Below are positions 47,555-57,620 of a stretch of 64,000 nucleotides of DNA, in pieces. The stretch lies in assembly GCA_950097015.1 (NCBI GenBank), contig CATNEN010000002.1, positions 1,860,001 through 1,924,000 on the forward strand. Reading direction: 5' to 3'. The DNA comes from Macrostomum hystrix. Taxonomy: Eukaryota > Platyhelminthes > Macrostomidae. A program made the translations under genes and the position numbers. Below the pieces are notes generated by a model. The model did no database searches. It was not told the origin of the DNA and saw only the letters and a program-made list of their open reading frames with translations. Position 1 is the first letter of the stretch. Every line of letters begins with the position of its first letter.

Positions 47555-48895
47555 CGCAATGTTCCCGCTGACATTCCCGCTGACATTCCCACTGACATTC
47601 CCGCTGACACTCCTGCTGACATTCCCGCTGACATTCCCGCTGACATTCCCGCTGACACTCCTGCAGACATTCCCGCTGACACTCCTGCAGACATTCCCGC
47701 TGACACTCCTGCTGACATTCCCGCTGACATTCCCGCTGACATTCCCGCTGACACTCCTGCTGACATTCCCGCTGACACTCCTGCTGACATTCCCGCTGAC
47801 ACTCCTGCTGACATTCCCGCTGACACTCCTGCTGACATTCCCGCTGACATTCCCGCTGACATTCCCGCTGACATTCCCGCTGACACTCCTGCTGACATTC
47901 CTGCTGACATTCCCGCTGACATTCCCGCTGACACTCCTGCTGACATTCCCGCTGAAACTCCTGCAGACATTCCCGCTGACATTCCCGCTGACATTCCCGC
48001 TGACACTCCTGCTGACATTCCTGCTGACATTCCCGCTGTCATTCCCGCTGACACTCCTGCTGACATTCCCGCTGACACTCCTGCAGACATTCCCGCTAAC
48101 ATTCCCGCTGACATTCCCGCTGACACTCCTGCTGACATTCCCGCTGACACTCCTGCTGACATTCCCGCTGACATTCCCGCTGACATTCCCGCTGACACTC
48201 CTGCAGACATTCCCGCTGACACTCCTGCAGACATTCCCGCTAACATTCCCGCTGACATTCCCGCTGACACTCCTGCTGACATTCCCGCTGACACTCCTGC
48301 AGACATTCCCGCTAACATTCCCGCTGACATTCCCGCTGACACTCCTGCTGACATTCCCGCTGACACTCCTGCTGACATTCCCGCTGACATTCCCGCTGAC
48401 ATTCCCGCTGACACTCCTGCAGACATTCCCGCTGACACTCCTGCAGACATTCCCGCTGACATTCCCGCTGACATTCCCGCTGACACTCCTGCTGACATTC
48501 CCGCTGACACTCCTGCTGACATTCCCGCTGACACTCCTGCTGACATTCCCGCTGACATTCCCGCTGACATTCCCACTGACACTCCTGCTGACGTTCCCGC
48601 TGACACTCCTGCTGAAATTCCCGCTGACATTCTCGCTGACATTCCCGCTGACGATCCCGCTGACATTCTCGCTGACATTCCCGCTGACAATCCCGCTGAC
48701 ATTCCCGCTGACATTCTCGCTGACATTCTCGCTGGCATACCCGCTGACATTCTCGCTAACACTCCTGCTGACATTCCCGCTGACATTCCCGCTGCCAATC
48801 CCGCTGACATTCCGATTGATATTCCCGCTGACAATCCTCTGAAACTGATGACACTCCTGCTGACATTCCCGCTGACAATCCCACTGACATTTCCG
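47555..48895. repeat. 12-bp minisatellite with higher-order structure
   Basis: Units CATTCCCGCTGA and CACTCCTGCTGA (or CTGCAGA). About 110 units. Blocks such as ATT-ATT-ATT-ACT-ATT-ACT recur, with the single-base variant CCGCTAACATT marking four related blocks near 48093, 48240, 48311. A 12-bp unit keeps several frames open; the long Ser/Gly/Val and Leu/Thr/Phe frames are artefacts. Confidence 0.96.
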
Positions 48896-48899
48896 TATT

Positions 48900-49218
48900 G
48901 AGTAAGAACCTTTACAACACAATTCAGCTCTGAAAGTTTATACACCCTCTAAGCACAATGTGCACTGAGCTAAGATAAGATTTTAGATAAATTTCAGCAC
49001 AGCCAACAACTAGCCTTCTGTGTCGATTTTGACCTTTTTAAGTGGTGGGCAACGCAAACTCTATGACTGCATTGTCTATTACTAAACTAAATAAAGCGAT
49101 GCGCAATTATTCACAGAGATTGCATTTCCGGTGAAAGGAAGACCGCCATTATGAAATGAAATTGCACTCGGCCTATAGCACAACAGCCAAACAGATTAAA
49201 AGCTTTGCACCGCAAACC
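48900..49218. other. upstream region of the nuclease gene
   Basis: No gene. The promoter TATA box of the nuclease gene follows. Confidence 0.45.
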
Positions 49219-49226
49219 TATAAATA
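49219..49226 (+). promoter_or_regulatory. TATA box of the secreted nuclease gene
   Basis: TATAAATA lies about 100 bp before the ATG at 49328, which would place transcription start near 49250 and leave a short 5' UTR. This is the clearest core promoter in the window. Confidence 0.65.
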
Positions 49227-49327
49227 GCGGGCAGAGTTTGCAGCCATAAAACTTTTACCAATAGCCACAAATCAGAAAGCTAGACCTTTTTATTTTGGAT
49301 TTCTAAAAAACTAAAAAACTAGCAAAA

Positions 49328-50486
49328 ATGCTGCGAACGATGTTAAACAGTTTCTGCTGTACAGGACTATTGCTCACGCTGGTCATTGTAGCATTTCACT
49401 GCCACGCAATGGTGCAAGCAGAAGCCGCAGATAACGACTGCGCCAATGTTGGTGAGTGAAATTATATTTTTATTTATCCTTTTAAATTAGAAAATTAATA
49501 TTGAAATGGCTTTTAACTTACACAGATACGTACTAAATAAAACTAACTTTAATTTTAAAGAGCACCCACCACCCCAATCTTAAAATGGGCAACCATGCAC
49601 CACCCCATTCTTACGAGCGTAGAAGGGCACCCAACACCCCATTCTTAGAAGGGCACCCACCATCCTATTCTTGGAAGAGCACCCACCACCCCATTCTTAG
49701 AAGGGCACCCACCATCCTATTCTTGGAAGAGCACCCACCACCCCATTCTTAGAAGGGCACCCACCACCCCATTCTTAGAAGGGCACCCACCACCCCATTC
49801 TTAGGAGTGCTCCCACCACCCGTTTCTTAGAAGAGCACCCACCACCCCATTCTTAGGAGGGCACCCACCACCCGTTTCTTAGAAGAGCATCCACCACTCC
49901 ATTCTTAGAAGAGCACCCACCACCCCATTCTTAGAAGAGCGACCCAACCCGTTTCTTAGAAGAGCACCCACCACCCCATTCCTAGAAGAGCATTCACAGT
50001 TTTCATATGCCTAAATGCAAATCTTCAGGCACCGACGATGACGATGGTGAGAGTGTCATCTGCGGCCGCGTGGCCTACGTGTCAGACGGCGACACACTCC
50101 GCCTGACTTCGGACGACAACGACGAAAACCGCGAAACTCTGCGCATCCGGCTGGTGCAGATCGACGCGCCGGAGTTGGCGCAGCCGCACGGCGAGGCGGC
50201 GAGAGACGCCCTGCGCCAGATGGCGCCAAACGGTGCTCGAGTTTGCATCCTTGCCGACAGCCGAGACATCTACGGCCGCACTCTGGGTCGGGTCTGCCGC
50301 GGCTCGGACGATTTGAATCGGCGCCTAGTAGCCGAGGGTCACGCCTGGTGTTACAGGGGCCGCTGCCAGCGCGACTACAGGGCGGCTGAGACTCAGGCGC
50401 GCGCGGCAAGGCGCGGACTGTGGGCTGCGCCAGCGATGGCGCCGTGGATCTATCGGCAGCAGCAGCGGCGTCCAAGATCTGCTTGA
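49328..50486 (+). CDS. secreted staphylococcal-nuclease-type (SNase/thermonuclease) enzyme
   Basis: Exons 49328-49451 and 50029-50486 join at phase 1 and encode 193 residues. Residues 1-33 are a signal peptide (LLLTLVIVAFHCHA core). The SNase fold follows: SDGDTLRL with Asp63, then R82LVQIDAPE90 and DIYGR125TLG. These match the Staphylococcus aureus nuclease set Asp21, Arg35, Asp40, Glu43 and Arg87, so the enzyme should be a calcium-dependent phosphodiesterase that cleaves DNA and RNA outside the cell. Single-domain secreted SNases are common in bacteria; in animals the fold is best known inside the large cytosolic Tudor-SN. Exon 2 is strongly GC-rich compared with its flanks. Extra cysteines (CILA, CRGS, WCY, RCQ) suggest disulphides. 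The split between signal peptide and enzyme by an intron suggests acquisition of a signal exon. AATAAA lies near 50561. Confidence 0.92.
49560..49995. repeat. 26-bp minisatellite in the nuclease intron
   Basis: About 16 units close to AGAAGGGCACCCACCACCCC plus ATTCTT, variants AGAAGAGC and CGTTTCTT. It ends about 33 bp before the acceptor. Confidence 0.94.
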
Positions 50487-50489
50487 CGA

Positions 50490-51365
50490 GTTGATTCATT
50501 GATTAGTTTTAACGATCTATTTTGCAACGCTTGTCTACTAGAAAATAACTATCTAGCTAATAAACAGTCGCATTTTATACTACTTTTTTGTCACGTGACT
50601 TAGTAGGCTGATGCGAATTTAAATAAAAGGAAACGAAAAAAATTTCAAATGAAAAATTCTTTTGTCAGCGGGAATGCCTGCAAAGTCCGAGGTCCTATAT
50701 ACCAGAGGGGATCAAATAGGCCGATTGTCAGTCGGCGATTTGTCTATGGGCAGTTTATTTACGCTCGTATGGGCAGTTTGTCTATGGGCGAGTTGTCTAT
50801 GGGTAATTTGTCGATGGGCAGTTTGTCTGTGGGCAGTTTGTGATTTTCAACAAAAAAGTTCGTGCACATGGACTCTATAATATAGTTAGTGTTATGCAAA
50901 AATGAAAATACTTTTCATTATAGAGCTAGATAATGCCTACGGAAAGGCATTAGTTAAACTAGTTAGTCACTGTGCAAAATTTGTGGTGGAAAACCGAAAT
51001 TTTCCACTATAACTGTTACACTAAACTGTCTGACCGAATGACCTTCTTGTGAACCCTGAATTATGAGACTGTGTTACAGAGATTGCACGCCTTTGATAAA
51101 CTACTGTATATAAACCAGTTTTGTATCATATTGGATCATAACAGGCTAGCAGCTGTGTGAAATTTAATTGAAGCTTATCTCATAGTTTGCACAGCTTAAA
51201 GCCAGGAGTTCCTGTTACAGCTGGTTCGCGATCCTCTTTAATTCAACGTTAAGATAGAAAGGTTCTGTGCGTTTTTCTAAATCATAGATTTTAGATAGTA
51301 CGTAATTATATTATTAATCTAGTATTTAAAGTGAATTATGAACTGCAATTAAGAAAATTTTTCAT
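50490..51365. other. 3' flank with a tiny 15-bp repeat
   Basis: About six copies of ATGGGCAGTTTGTCT occur at 50745-50840. Otherwise no gene, RNA or array. Confidence 0.5.
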
Positions 51366-51369
51366 TTGG

Positions 51370-51890
51370 AGAGGAGGAGAGGAGGGTAGAAGAGAGGAGA
51401 AGAGAGGAGAGGAGGTAAGAGGAGAGGAGAGGAGAGGAGAGGAGAGGAGAGGAGAGGAGAGGAGAAGAGAGAAGAGGAGAGGAGGGGAGAGGCGAGGAGA
51501 GGAGAGGAGAGGAGAGGAGAGGAGAGGAGAGGCGAGGAGAAGAGAGGAGAGGAGAGGAGAGGAGAGGAGATGAGAGGCGAGGAGAGGAGAGGAGAGGAGA
51601 GGAGAGGAGAGGAGAAGAGAGCAGAGGAGAGGAGGGGAAAGGAGAGGAGAGGAGAGGAGAAGAGAGGAGAAGAGAGCAGAGGAGAGGAGGGGAGAGGCGA
51701 GGAGAGGAGAGGAGTGGAGAGGAGAGGCGAGGAGAAGAGAGGAGAGGAGAGGAGATGAGAGGAGAGGAGAGGAGAGGAGAGGAGAGGAGCGGAGAGGAGA
51801 GGAGAGGAGAGGAGAGGCGAAGAGAGGAGAGGAGAGGAGAGGAGAAGAGAGGAGAGGCGAGGAATGGAATAGGAGGGGAGATGAGAGGAT
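51370..51890. repeat. (GGAGA)n satellite, polypurine
   Basis: About 100 units of GGAGA with GGCGA, AGAAGAGA and GGAGG variants. The strand is almost pure purine over 520 bp with mirror symmetry, so it can form triplex (H-DNA). Long Glu/Arg and Leu/Ser frames are artefacts. Confidence 0.95.
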
Positions 51891-51894
51891 AAAT

Positions 51895-52572
51895 AGGATA
51901 GATGAGGATTTCGCATTAACTTAAGGCTCTAAAATGCAGCCCGAGGTCAATTCTCAACCAAAGCAACTATTTACCCCCAGGGAAAATGTAAATATATCTG
52001 CTGTGCAGTTTGCATGAGTTCAATATATGCAATTGTAAATTGCAGCAACAAATTTATTAGTTGCAAATTCAGAGCTCCAAAATTTAATGTTTTTGTTTTT
52101 CCATGTGTATTAAGTCTGCATATTTCAATATTAAATCTATTTGATCAATTTCGATGCAAAAGATTAAATAAAAGACATTTTAGTTATTGAATGAATAAGT
52201 GGCTGTAAGGTGAAGGAAAATTGACATTATTGTGGACATACTTGTGAAAGGTCAGAAAATTCAAATCTAACAAATTCACACTTTGGTAAGAGCTAATAAA
52301 AAACATTAAAGTACATGTAACCAACTGACAAAGTGGAAAGACTAATGATGAAAATGAGCCAAGTGTGCTGAGAACGCCGACCAAGCAGGCCAAGAGAAGG
52401 TCATGATTAGCTTAATGACTTGCATCATATTAGCAAATTTAAGGAGTAAGGAAGAATTGATTCTTTTTGGAGGATTAAACTGTGAATCAACGCAAAGGAA
52501 AGGTTAAAATTAAACCTGAGCAAAACAAAAAACTAATAAAATGACCGTTAGTAAATGACGAAAAATATGACT
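51895..52572. other. spacer, nothing recognised
   Basis: AT-rich unique sequence up to the target duplication of the SINE. Confidence 0.45.
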
Positions 52573-52586
52573 CTATATAACTATAA

Positions 52587-52974
52587 TAATATAATAATAA
52601 TTGACACTAGACCCAAGGGCCAGTGCAGGTGTTGTGTGTCAAGCACACTAGCAGGTGGGGACTGCACACCTATTGTACTCCCCGGCTCTCTCGGACACCG
52701 GTTGACAGCCGCGTGTCAGCAATGGAATTTATTTTTTCCAAACATATCGGCAGAATATAAAACCCACTGAATTGCCGCACAGAAACTGCTTTATTCCACG
52801 CCAGCCGGAATTATTACCCGACGAAATGTCGGTACTCATTTGCAGCTGAGTAGACTGTGTGCACATCAGGGTAAAGCAGCTTGCCAAAGGCTGCACGAAT
52901 AGTTCTAGGTCGGGAGTCGAACCCAGGACCATCTGATCCAGAGTCTGACACCTTACTGACTGACCTATCCGCTC
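52587..52974 (-). mobile_element. tRNA-derived SINE (family C) with 14-bp target duplication
   Basis: CTATATAACTATAA occurs at 52573-52586 and 52975-52988 and brackets the element exactly. On the minus strand the head has an A-box-like GGTCAGTCAGTAAGGTGT and a B box GGGTTCGACTCCCG. The body includes TTGGCAAGCTGCTTTACCC and CTGCAAATGAGTACC, and the tail is ATT-rich. The intact duplication suggests a fairly recent insertion. Confidence 0.93.
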
Positions 52975-52989
52975 CTATATAACTATAAA

Positions 52990-53291
52990 CGGTCACAAAC
53001 GTCATTTTTAGAAGATTCGCAAAAATTTTAAGTTAAATAGCCCATGCAGCATCTTCATGACCAATTTTTTGTATCAGTAGACAAGAACAATGCAATCCCA
53101 TCACCATTATTCAACGATGCGACAAATTAAAATTCACAACTTAAAAAGCCTAAAAATGCCTATATCTAAAATCTTGCAACACATTATCGACCTTAAATCT
53201 GACCTTATTCAGTAGCTATTGCACTGAATTTGCGATTCTAAGAAACTCAACTTTCTTAATAGATACTAGCTTCACTCAAAAACTTATTTTC
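52990..53291. other. spacer and 3' side of saccharopine dehydrogenase copy 1
   Basis: Nothing besides the polyadenylation signal that follows. Confidence 0.4.
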
Positions 53292-53297
53292 TTTATT
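53292..53297 (-). terminator. polyadenylation signal of saccharopine dehydrogenase copy 1
   Basis: TTTATT on the plus strand reads AATAAA on the gene strand, about 60 bases after the stop codon at 53356. Confidence 0.6.
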
Positions 53298-53355
53298 ATC
53301 AGCCCTTAAGAACAGTTGCTACAAGAGTAACAGAGGTACTAAAAACTTTCGCTCT

Positions 53356-56300
53356 TCAGCGAGCAGCATCAGCGTAGTCCTGCAGGTAGGCGTAGGGCGC
53401 GGTCAGGTGGCCCTCCTCGGCGATGGTGGCATCCTGCAGGACTCGACTGCAGCCGCCGGGCGCCACGTGGGGCAGCAGCATCTCGGGCAGCACCCGGCGG
53501 AGGATCAACTCGCCGAAGGTGCTCGACGAATCGCGCGGCAGTTCAATCGGCAGATTGTCCACCGACATGACGTCGACTATCGTCTGGAAGTTGGCATCGT
53601 CAACCGGATGATTGGCTGAATCCAACAGCTCCGAGCCAGTCGCCGGATCGAAGCTGAAGATTGGATCAGCCACGGTGGTGGCACGCAGTGTCGAGGGCAA
53701 CGAGGACACCGGCGCAATGTCGCACGTGACGTCACCGATGAGGCGGACTCCGAAATCGCGACGGCGCATGTCCTCCAGGGTGAGGAGCGGCGCGCAGCGG
53801 TGGTCCCAGAAGATGCCGTTGATGAGGACGTTGCCAGCGGCGGCGAAGGGCCACAGGACGCTGTGGTAGCCGGACGGGTCGACAAAGAAGTCGACACTCC
53901 AGGCCGCGTCCGAGCCCTTGGTATCGATGGCGGGATGGGAGTTCGGGGAAATTTTTGCTGGGTGCTGAAAGTCATCGTTCCGCGTCTCAATATCAGGGAT
54001 TCTGTGGGGTCCGGCTTATATCCTCGTCACGTGACTGGCAGCGTCTAGGGCTTTGGGATAAGGATCATTGAGTCGTTGGGAAATGGGGATCTCAAAGTCA
54101 ATGGGAATGGGAATTTCAGAGTCATTAGGAATGGGGATCTTTGAGTCGTTGAGAATGGGATCTTCAAGTCATTTGGAATGGGGATCCTTGGGTATGCTGC
54201 TACGCTTCCAATCTCTACCTTTCGAAACAGCCAATCAGCGGGCAGCTGGGTGTACGCCCCTGCGTGACCGGGCAGCCAATTACGAGCGAGAAAATCCGGC
54301 GGCGCCAATCGCTCCAGACCCAGCAGGTCTAGCAGCTCGCAGGCGCCGTTGCCAACGCGACCGTCGCCAGTGACAACTATGCGCAGGTCTGGGATTGAAA
54401 AGGACATAAAAGGGGAGCGAATGGGGGATTAGGAGTGACGGAATCCTAAAATTAGGAGTGACAGATCATGTGATTAGGAGTGACGGAATCCAGAGTTTAG
54501 GAGTGACGGAATCCAGAGTTTAGGAGTGACGGAATCCAGAGTTTAGGAGTGACGGAATCCAGAGTTTAGGAGTGACGGAATCCAGAGATTAGGAGTGACG
54601 GAATCCAGAGTTTAGGAGTGACGGAATCCAGAGTTTAGGAGTGACGGAATCCAGAGTTTAGGAGTGACGGAATCCAGAGATTAGGAGTGACGGAATCCAG
54701 AGTTTAGGAGTGACGGAATCCAGAGTTTAGGAGTGACGGAATCCAGAATTTAGGAGTGACGGAATCCAGAGTTTAGGAGTGACGGAATCCAGAGTTTAGG
54801 AGTGACGGAATCCAGAGTTTAGGAGTGACGGAATCCAGAGTTTAGGAGTGACGGAATCCAGAATTTAGGAGTGACGGAATCCAGAGTTTAGGAGTGACGG
54901 AATCCAGAGTTTAGGAGTGACGGAATCCAGAGTTTAGGAGTGACGGAATCCAGAGTTTAGGAGTGACGGAATCCAGAGTTTAGGAGTGACGGAATCCAGA
55001 GATTAGGAGTGACGGAATCCAGAATTTAGGAGTGACGGAATCCAGAGTTTAGGAGTGACGGAATCCAGAGTTTAGGAGTGACGGAATCCAGAGTTTAGGA
55101 GTGACGGAATCCAGAGTTTAGGAGTGACGGAATCCAGAGTTTAGGAGTGACGGAATCCAGAGTTTAGGAGTGACGGAATTTAGAGTTTAGGAGTGACGGA
55201 ATCCAGAGTTTAGGAGTGACGGAATCCAGAGATTAGGAGTGACGGAATCCAGAATTTAGGAGTGACGGAATCCAGAGTTTAGGAGTGACGGAATCCAGAG
55301 TTTAGGAGTGACGGAATCCAGAGTTTAGGAGTGACGGAATCCAGAATTTAGGAGTGACGGAATCCAGAGTTTAGGAGTGACGGAATCCAGAGTTTAGGAG
55401 TGACGGAATCCAGAGTTTAGGAGTGACGGAATCCAGAGTTTAGGAGTGACGGAATCCAGAGTTTAGGAGTGACGGAATCCAGAGTTTAGGAGTGACGGAA
55501 TCCAGAGATTAGGAGTGACGGAATCCAGAATTTAGGAGTGACGGAATCCAGAGTTTAGGAGTGACGGAATCCAGAGTTTAGGAGTGACGGAATCCAGAGT
55601 TTAGGAGTGACGGAATCCAGAATTTAGGAGTGACGGAATCCAGAGTTTAGGAGTGACGGAATCCAGAGTTTAGGAGTGACGGAATCCAGAGTTTAGGAGT
55701 GACGGAATCCAGAGTTTAGGAGTGACGGAATCCAGAGTTTAGGAGTGACGGAATCCAGAGATTAGGAGTGACGGAATCCAGAATTTAGGAGTGACGGAAT
55801 CCAGAGTTTAGGAGTGACGGAATCCAGAGTTTAGGAGTGACGGAATCCAGAGTTTAGGAGTGACGGAATCCAGAATTTAGGAGTGACGGAATCCAGAGTT
55901 TAGGAGTGACGGAATCCAGAGTTTAGGAGTGACGGAATCCAGAGTTTAGGAGTGACGGAATCCAGAGTTTAGGAGTGACGGAATCCAGAATTTAGGAGTG
56001 ACGGAATCCAGAGTTTAGGAGTGACGGAATCCAGAGTTTAGGAGTGACGGAATCCAGAGTTTAGGAGTGACGGAATCCAGAGTTTAGGAGTGACGGAATC
56101 CAGAGTTTAGGAGTGACGGAATCCAGAGTTTAGGAGTGACGGAATCCAGAATTTAGGAGTGACGGAATCCAGAGTTTAGGAGTGACGGAATCCAGAGTTT
56201 AGGAGTGACGGAATCCAGAGTTTAGGAGTGACGGAATCCAGAGTTTAGGAGTGACGGAATCCAGAGATTAGGAGTGACGGAATCCAGAATTTAGGAGTGA

Positions 56301-57620
56301 CGGAATCCAGAGTTTAGGAGTGACGGAATCCAGAGTTTAGGAGTGACGGAATCCAGAGTTTAGGAGTGACGGAATCCAGAATTTAGGAGTGACGGAATCC
56401 AGAGTTTAGGAGTGACGGAATCCAGAGTTTAGGAGTGACGGAATCCAGAGTTTAGGAGTGACGGAATCCAGAGTTTAGGAGTGACGGAATCCAGAGTTTA
56501 GGAGTGACGGAATCCAGAGATTAGGAGTGACGGAATCCAGAATTTAGGAGTGACGGAATCCAGAGTTTAGGAGTGACGGAATCCAGAGTTTAGGAGTGAC
56601 GGAATCCAGAGTTTAGGAGTGACGGAATCCAGAATTTAGGAGTGACGGAATCCAGAGTTTAGGAGTGACGGAATCCAGAGTTTAGGAGTGACGGAATCCA
56701 GAGTTTAGGAGTGACGGAATCCAGAGTTTAGGAGTGACGGAATCCAGAATTTAGGAGTGACGGAATCCAGAGTTTAGGAGTGACGGAATCCAGAGTTTAG
56801 GAGTGACGGAATCCAGAGTTTAGGAGTGACGGAATCCAGAGTTTAGGAGTGACGGAATCCAGAGTTTAGGAGTGACGGAATCCAGAGTTTAGGAGTGACG
56901 GAATCCAGAATTTAGGAGTGACGGAATCCAGAGTTTAGGAGTGACGGAATCCAGAGTTTAGGAGTGACGGAATCCAGAGTTTAGGAGTGACAGATCCTAA
57001 GATTAGGAGAGCCGGGTGAAGAGAAGATTGTCCTCACCCCGCAGCATCTCAGGCTTGATTTCATTGGCGTAGCGCTGTTTCGCGGCCTCCCAATCCTGGG
57101 CCTCGTTTAGGCGGAACAGGCGGCAAGTGCCGGTGCGGCGGCCCCAGGCCATGACGGTGTTGTGGGCGCCAACAATGCCAGCCCAGCGGCCGAAGCCAAT
57201 CAATCGAATGCCCTGAGCGTCGCGCATGCACTCCCAGTCCATTAGGCGGATGCGTTTTTCTAGAACGGCGCACAGCAGGTCGCGATTGTGCGGCTGCTTC
57301 TTGATGGTGTGAGAGAACAGAGCGTAGGTAGCCCCCGGCTGCAGAGTTTCGATAGCTGGCGGCTTCACGCCCAGCAGAAAGTTGGCTCCCGTGGCCTTGT
57401 CCACAATGCTGGCTCCGGCAGCTGCGTACTCAGCGTCACTATAGCAACGAAACGGGCAGCTCTCAACTTGGATGGTGACGCGAGAGCCATACTGGGAGAG
57501 AATCTCGGCACAATGGGCTGGAGTCAGTGGCGTCCTAGTCTCGTGTGGGACCAGAGTTTCCCGAACAATGCCAATGGTGATTGGCTCTTGGTCTGATTGT
57601 GCTTCAGTTGTGGCAGACAT
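53356..57620 (-). CDS. saccharopine dehydrogenase / lysine-ketoglutarate reductase-like, copy 1
   Basis: Minus-strand exons: 57620-57038, 54388-54219 and 53964-53356 give 453 residues; if the last acceptor is CCAAG (exon from 53916) 16 residues drop out. The protein has the AlaDH/PNT-type N-terminal domain (IGIVRETLVPHETRTPLTP, FLLGVKPPA, YALFSHTIKKQPHNR, IGFGRWAGIVGAHN), the nucleotide-binding VTGDGRVGNG, then LINGIFWD, LIGDVTCDIA and VMSVDNLPIELPRDSS. This set is typical of stand-alone bacterial and fungal-type saccharopine dehydrogenases, which interconvert lysine plus 2-oxoglutarate and saccharopine with NAD(P)H. The animal enzyme AASS is normally a longer bifunctional fusion; here no second domain is present. 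Intron 1 holds the largest array of the window. A start-codon-proximal ATG at 57620 is the only candidate. Confidence 0.9.
54425..57000. repeat. 23-bp minisatellite with 253-bp higher-order repeat
   Basis: About 112 units of AGGAGTGACGGAATCCAGAG plus TTT fill intron 1 of saccharopine dehydrogenase copy 1. Almost all variation is in the last bases: GAGTTT, GAGATT or GAATTT. The marker GAGATT followed by GAATTT recurs at 55001, 55231, 55507, 55760, 56266 and 56519, spacings of 230, 276, 253, 506 and 253 bp. The dominant period is therefore 11 units. In the gene's sense the unit reads CACTCCTAAACTCTGG, with a branch-point-like CTAAAC. Confidence 0.97.

Noticed and set aside
47521-48945. Three overlapping frames of more than 420 codons (Met-Ser-Ala-Gly, Asn-Val-Ser and Phe-Pro-Leu-Thr repeats)
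   Set aside because: Products of a 12-bp array open on both strands; no start context, no splice partner.
54425-57000. CRISPR array
   Set aside because: Repeats are directly adjacent with no unique spacers, no cas genes, and the genome is eukaryotic.
53356-57620. Full bifunctional animal AASS
   Set aside because: Only the lysine-ketoglutarate-reductase-like part is present and the protein ends with a stop shortly after the VDNLPxELPRD region.
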